A DNA stretch of 6,740 nt, taken from positions 2,183-8,922 of the forward strand of contig DYJB01000057.1 of assembly GCA_020723365.1 (NCBI GenBank), given 5' to 3'. Below the pieces are notes generated by a model. That model was not told the DNA's origin. It saw nothing but the letters and a program-made list of their open reading frames with translations, and searched no databases. Both the position numbers and the translations under genes were made by a program. Shown piece after piece: positions 5,208 through 6,740 of this stretch. Origin of the DNA: Candidatus Aquidulcis sp. (lineage in GTDB: Bacteria; Chloroflexota; Anaerolineae; Anaerolineales; E44-bin32). Position 1 is the stretch's first letter; every line of letters starts with the position of its first letter.

Positions 5208-6740
5208 GTGCATCGCCGCCGAACCCTTCCGCCATCGCTGGCCCTTCTGAGCGTGCTCACCGTCAGCCTGGCCTGTGCGCGGGCGGATGTACCGTCTCCG
5301 AATGGATCGGCTCTGCTGCCGGTCGCCGTGCCGGCAACCGCCACCAGCCTGCCGACGGCCGATCCCATCCAGGCTGTCACCGCCACGCCCGATCCGACCG
5401 CCACCGTGAACGCGCCCGCTCCCCTGGTCTCGCCGACCTTCCCTCCCACCGCCGTCGTCGATCCGCGCCGCGAGGCCGAGACGATCGTCTACGAATCGCA
5501 GGCCGGCGATACGCCGCGGGCCGTCGCCGTGCGTTTCGGCGTCCTGCCGTCGGATCTGGTCTCGACCGGACGTCCCCTTCCGGAGGAAGGCCACCTGATC
5601 GATGCCGGCACGCAGCTGGTCATCCCGCGCCGTCTCGAGACGACGGGGCCCTCCGAGCGGCTGATCCCCGACAGCGAAATGGTCTTCTCGCCCAACGCGG
5701 CGGACTTCGACGTCAGCGATTTCGCCCGCCGTCAGGGCGGCTACCTCAACCGCTACCAGGAGTACGTGGCGGGCGAGATGCGTCCCGGACCGGAAGTGCT
5801 GGCCATGGCGGCGCGCGACAACTCCGTCAATCCGCGGCTGCTGCTGGCGCTGCTCGAGTATCAGGCCGGCTGGCTGTCGAATCCGGATCGGCCGTCCGGA
5901 AACCCGTGGAAGTACCCGATGGGACGGATCGACCCTGGGGAGGCGGGCCTGTATCGCCAGCTGACCTGGGCCGCCAACGAACTGGGCAACGGCTACTACG
6001 GCTGGCGCGCCGGCACGCTGACGGAGATCCAGACCCGCGATGGAGTCTCGATCCGTCTGGCGCCGGATCTCAACGCCGGCACGGTCGCGCTGCAGTACTA
6101 CCTCTCGCTTCACCATCCAGCACAGGTCTGGGCCGGCGCCATCGGTCCCGACGGACTGATTGCCACCTACGAGCGGCTGTTCGGCGATCCCGAGTCCTTC
6201 TATCACCCGCTGTACGAACCGGGAATCGTTCAGCCCGATCTGATCCTGCCGTTCCTGCCCGGCCACATCTGGTCATACACCGGCGGACCCCACGGCGCCT
6301 GGGAGCGCGAGGCTGCCTGGGCGGCGCTCGACTTCGCCCCCTCGACCAACATCTCCGGCTGCGCGGTCTCGGAGGACTGGGCCGTGGCGGCTGCCGCTGG
6401 CCTGGTGCTGCGCAGCGAGCACGGCGTCGTCGTGCTGGATCTGGATGGCGATGGCCGCGAGCAGACCGGCTGGTCGCTTCTCTACCTGCACGTTGCCGAC
6501 GCCGGGAGAGTGGAGGCCGGGACCTTCCTGCTCGAGGGCGACCTGATCGGCCACCCGTCGTGTGAAGGTGGCACGGCCACCGGCACCCATCTGCACCTGG
6601 CGCGCAAGTACAATGGCGAATGGATGCTGGCCGACGGGCCGCTGCCCTTCACGCTTAGCGGGTGGGTGGCGCGGGCCGGAACCAAGCCCTACCAGGGCGC
6701 GCTGCTGAAGGATGGGCAGACCGTGCTGGCCTGCACGTGC
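5208..6740 (+). CDS. LysM-like - M23 peptidase lipoprotein, second tandem copy (3' end outside window)
   Basis: A single open frame of 511 codons runs off the right edge; comparison with the upstream paralog suggests only about ten residues are missing. The start gives a basic 'MHRRR', a hydrophobic core and 'TVSLAC' with Cys23 as lipidation site. A Pro/Thr/Ala-rich linker (about 28-85) leads to a degenerate LysM-like stretch (92-142, 'SQAGDTPRAVAVRFGV'). The middle domain (about 155-345) carries 'NPRLLLALLEYQAGW' with Glu217. The M23 domain (about 353-477) has His362 in GPH, Asp375 in 'ALDFAP', His428 in 'YLHV' and His461/His463 in THLH, which fits an active zinc endopeptidase cutting peptidoglycan cross-links outside the membrane. 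Asp411, Asp413, Asp415 and Glu418 form a DxDxDGxE-like loop. Cys385, Cys452, Cys509 and Cys511 match cysteines in the first copy. The gene follows the first copy by 7 bases, so the two are likely co-transcribed. Confidence 0.9.
   Translation, partial: MHRRRTLPPSLALLSVLTVSLACARADVPSPNGSALLPVAVPATATSLPTADPIQAVTATPDPTATVNAPAPLVSPTFPPTAVVDPRREAETIVYESQAGDTPRAVAVRFGVLPSDLVSTGRPLPEEGHLIDAGTQLVIPRRLETTGPSERLIPDSEMVFSPNAADFDVSDFARRQGGYLNRYQEYVAGEMRPGPEVLAMAARDNSVNPRLLLALLEYQAGWLSNPDRPSGNPWKYPMGRIDPGEAGLYRQLTWAANELGNGYYGWRAGTLTEIQTRDGVSIRLAPDLNAGTVALQYYLSLHHPAQVWAGAIGPDGLIATYERLFGDPESFYHPLYEPGIVQPDLILPFLPGHIWSYTGGPHGAWEREAAWAALDFAPSTNISGCAVSEDWAVAAAAGLVLRSEHGVVVLDLDGDGREQTGWSLLYLHVADAGRVEAGTFLLEGDLIGHPSCEGGTATGTHLHLARKYNGEWMLADGPLPFTLSGWVARAGTKPYQGALLKDGQTVLACTC

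Noticed and set aside
2282..5449. A 1055-codon open frame on the minus strand
   Set aside because: It runs antisense across the ends and interiors of four well-supported + strand genes. Its translation is low-complexity and rich in Arg, Gly, Ala and Pro, with no recognisable domain. Long antisense frames are expected when GC-rich codons rarely form stops on the opposite strand.
4812..6266. A 484-codon minus-strand open frame, and another at 1243-2409
   Set aside because: Both are shadows of the M23 and nucleotidyltransferase genes, with biased composition and no domain.

Overview
The window reads as ordinary chromosomal DNA from a GC-rich bacterium. Third codon positions are strongly G/C and GTG start codons are used. 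Lipoproteins carrying Pro/Thr-rich linkers, LysM and M23 domains, next to a DHH-CBS-nucleotidyltransferase fusion, suggest Chloroflexota (Anaerolineae-like). That placement is inference from remembered family distribution, not from a search. No mobile element, CRISPR array, tRNA or rRNA was seen. All supported genes are on the + strand.

Layout. Positions 2-226 are the tail of a gene that looks like the C-terminal beta domain of a GH13 alpha-glucan enzyme. A short gap (227-315) holds a perfect TATAAT -10 hexamer and, at the expected transcript start, a GC palindrome. From 316 to 2946 runs an 876-residue fusion: DHH/DHHA1 phosphodiesterase, two CBS domains, then a class II tRNA nucleotidyltransferase/poly(A) polymerase. 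A GNAT acetyltransferase (2939-3436) overlaps its end by 8 bases, so the two probably share a transcript and are translationally coupled. A 172-base gap (3437-3608) holds no gene or terminator that I can support.

The second half holds two tandem paralogous cell-wall genes, 3609-5200 and 5208 to beyond the right edge. Each encodes a lipoprotein signal, a Pro-rich linker, a LysM or LysM-like domain, a conserved middle domain that may be lysozyme-like, and a LasA/lysostaphin-type M23 metallopeptidase domain with all expected zinc and catalytic histidines. They probably work on peptidoglycan outside the membrane. The second gene starts 7 bases after the first stops, behind a GAGG ribosome site.

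The most notable anomaly is in the first paralog. Its lipoprotein signal peptide (3609-3725) lies in one frame and the LysM-M23 body in another, as if one base were missing between 3726 and 3830. A 16-base perfect GC palindrome (3759-3774) in that interval is the likeliest site. The intact second copy supports this reading, because the distance from lipobox cysteine to LysM is about 67 residues in one and 69 in the other.

I see no defence system or wholly new system here. The uncharacterised middle domain shared by the two lipoproteins is the best candidate for new biology.
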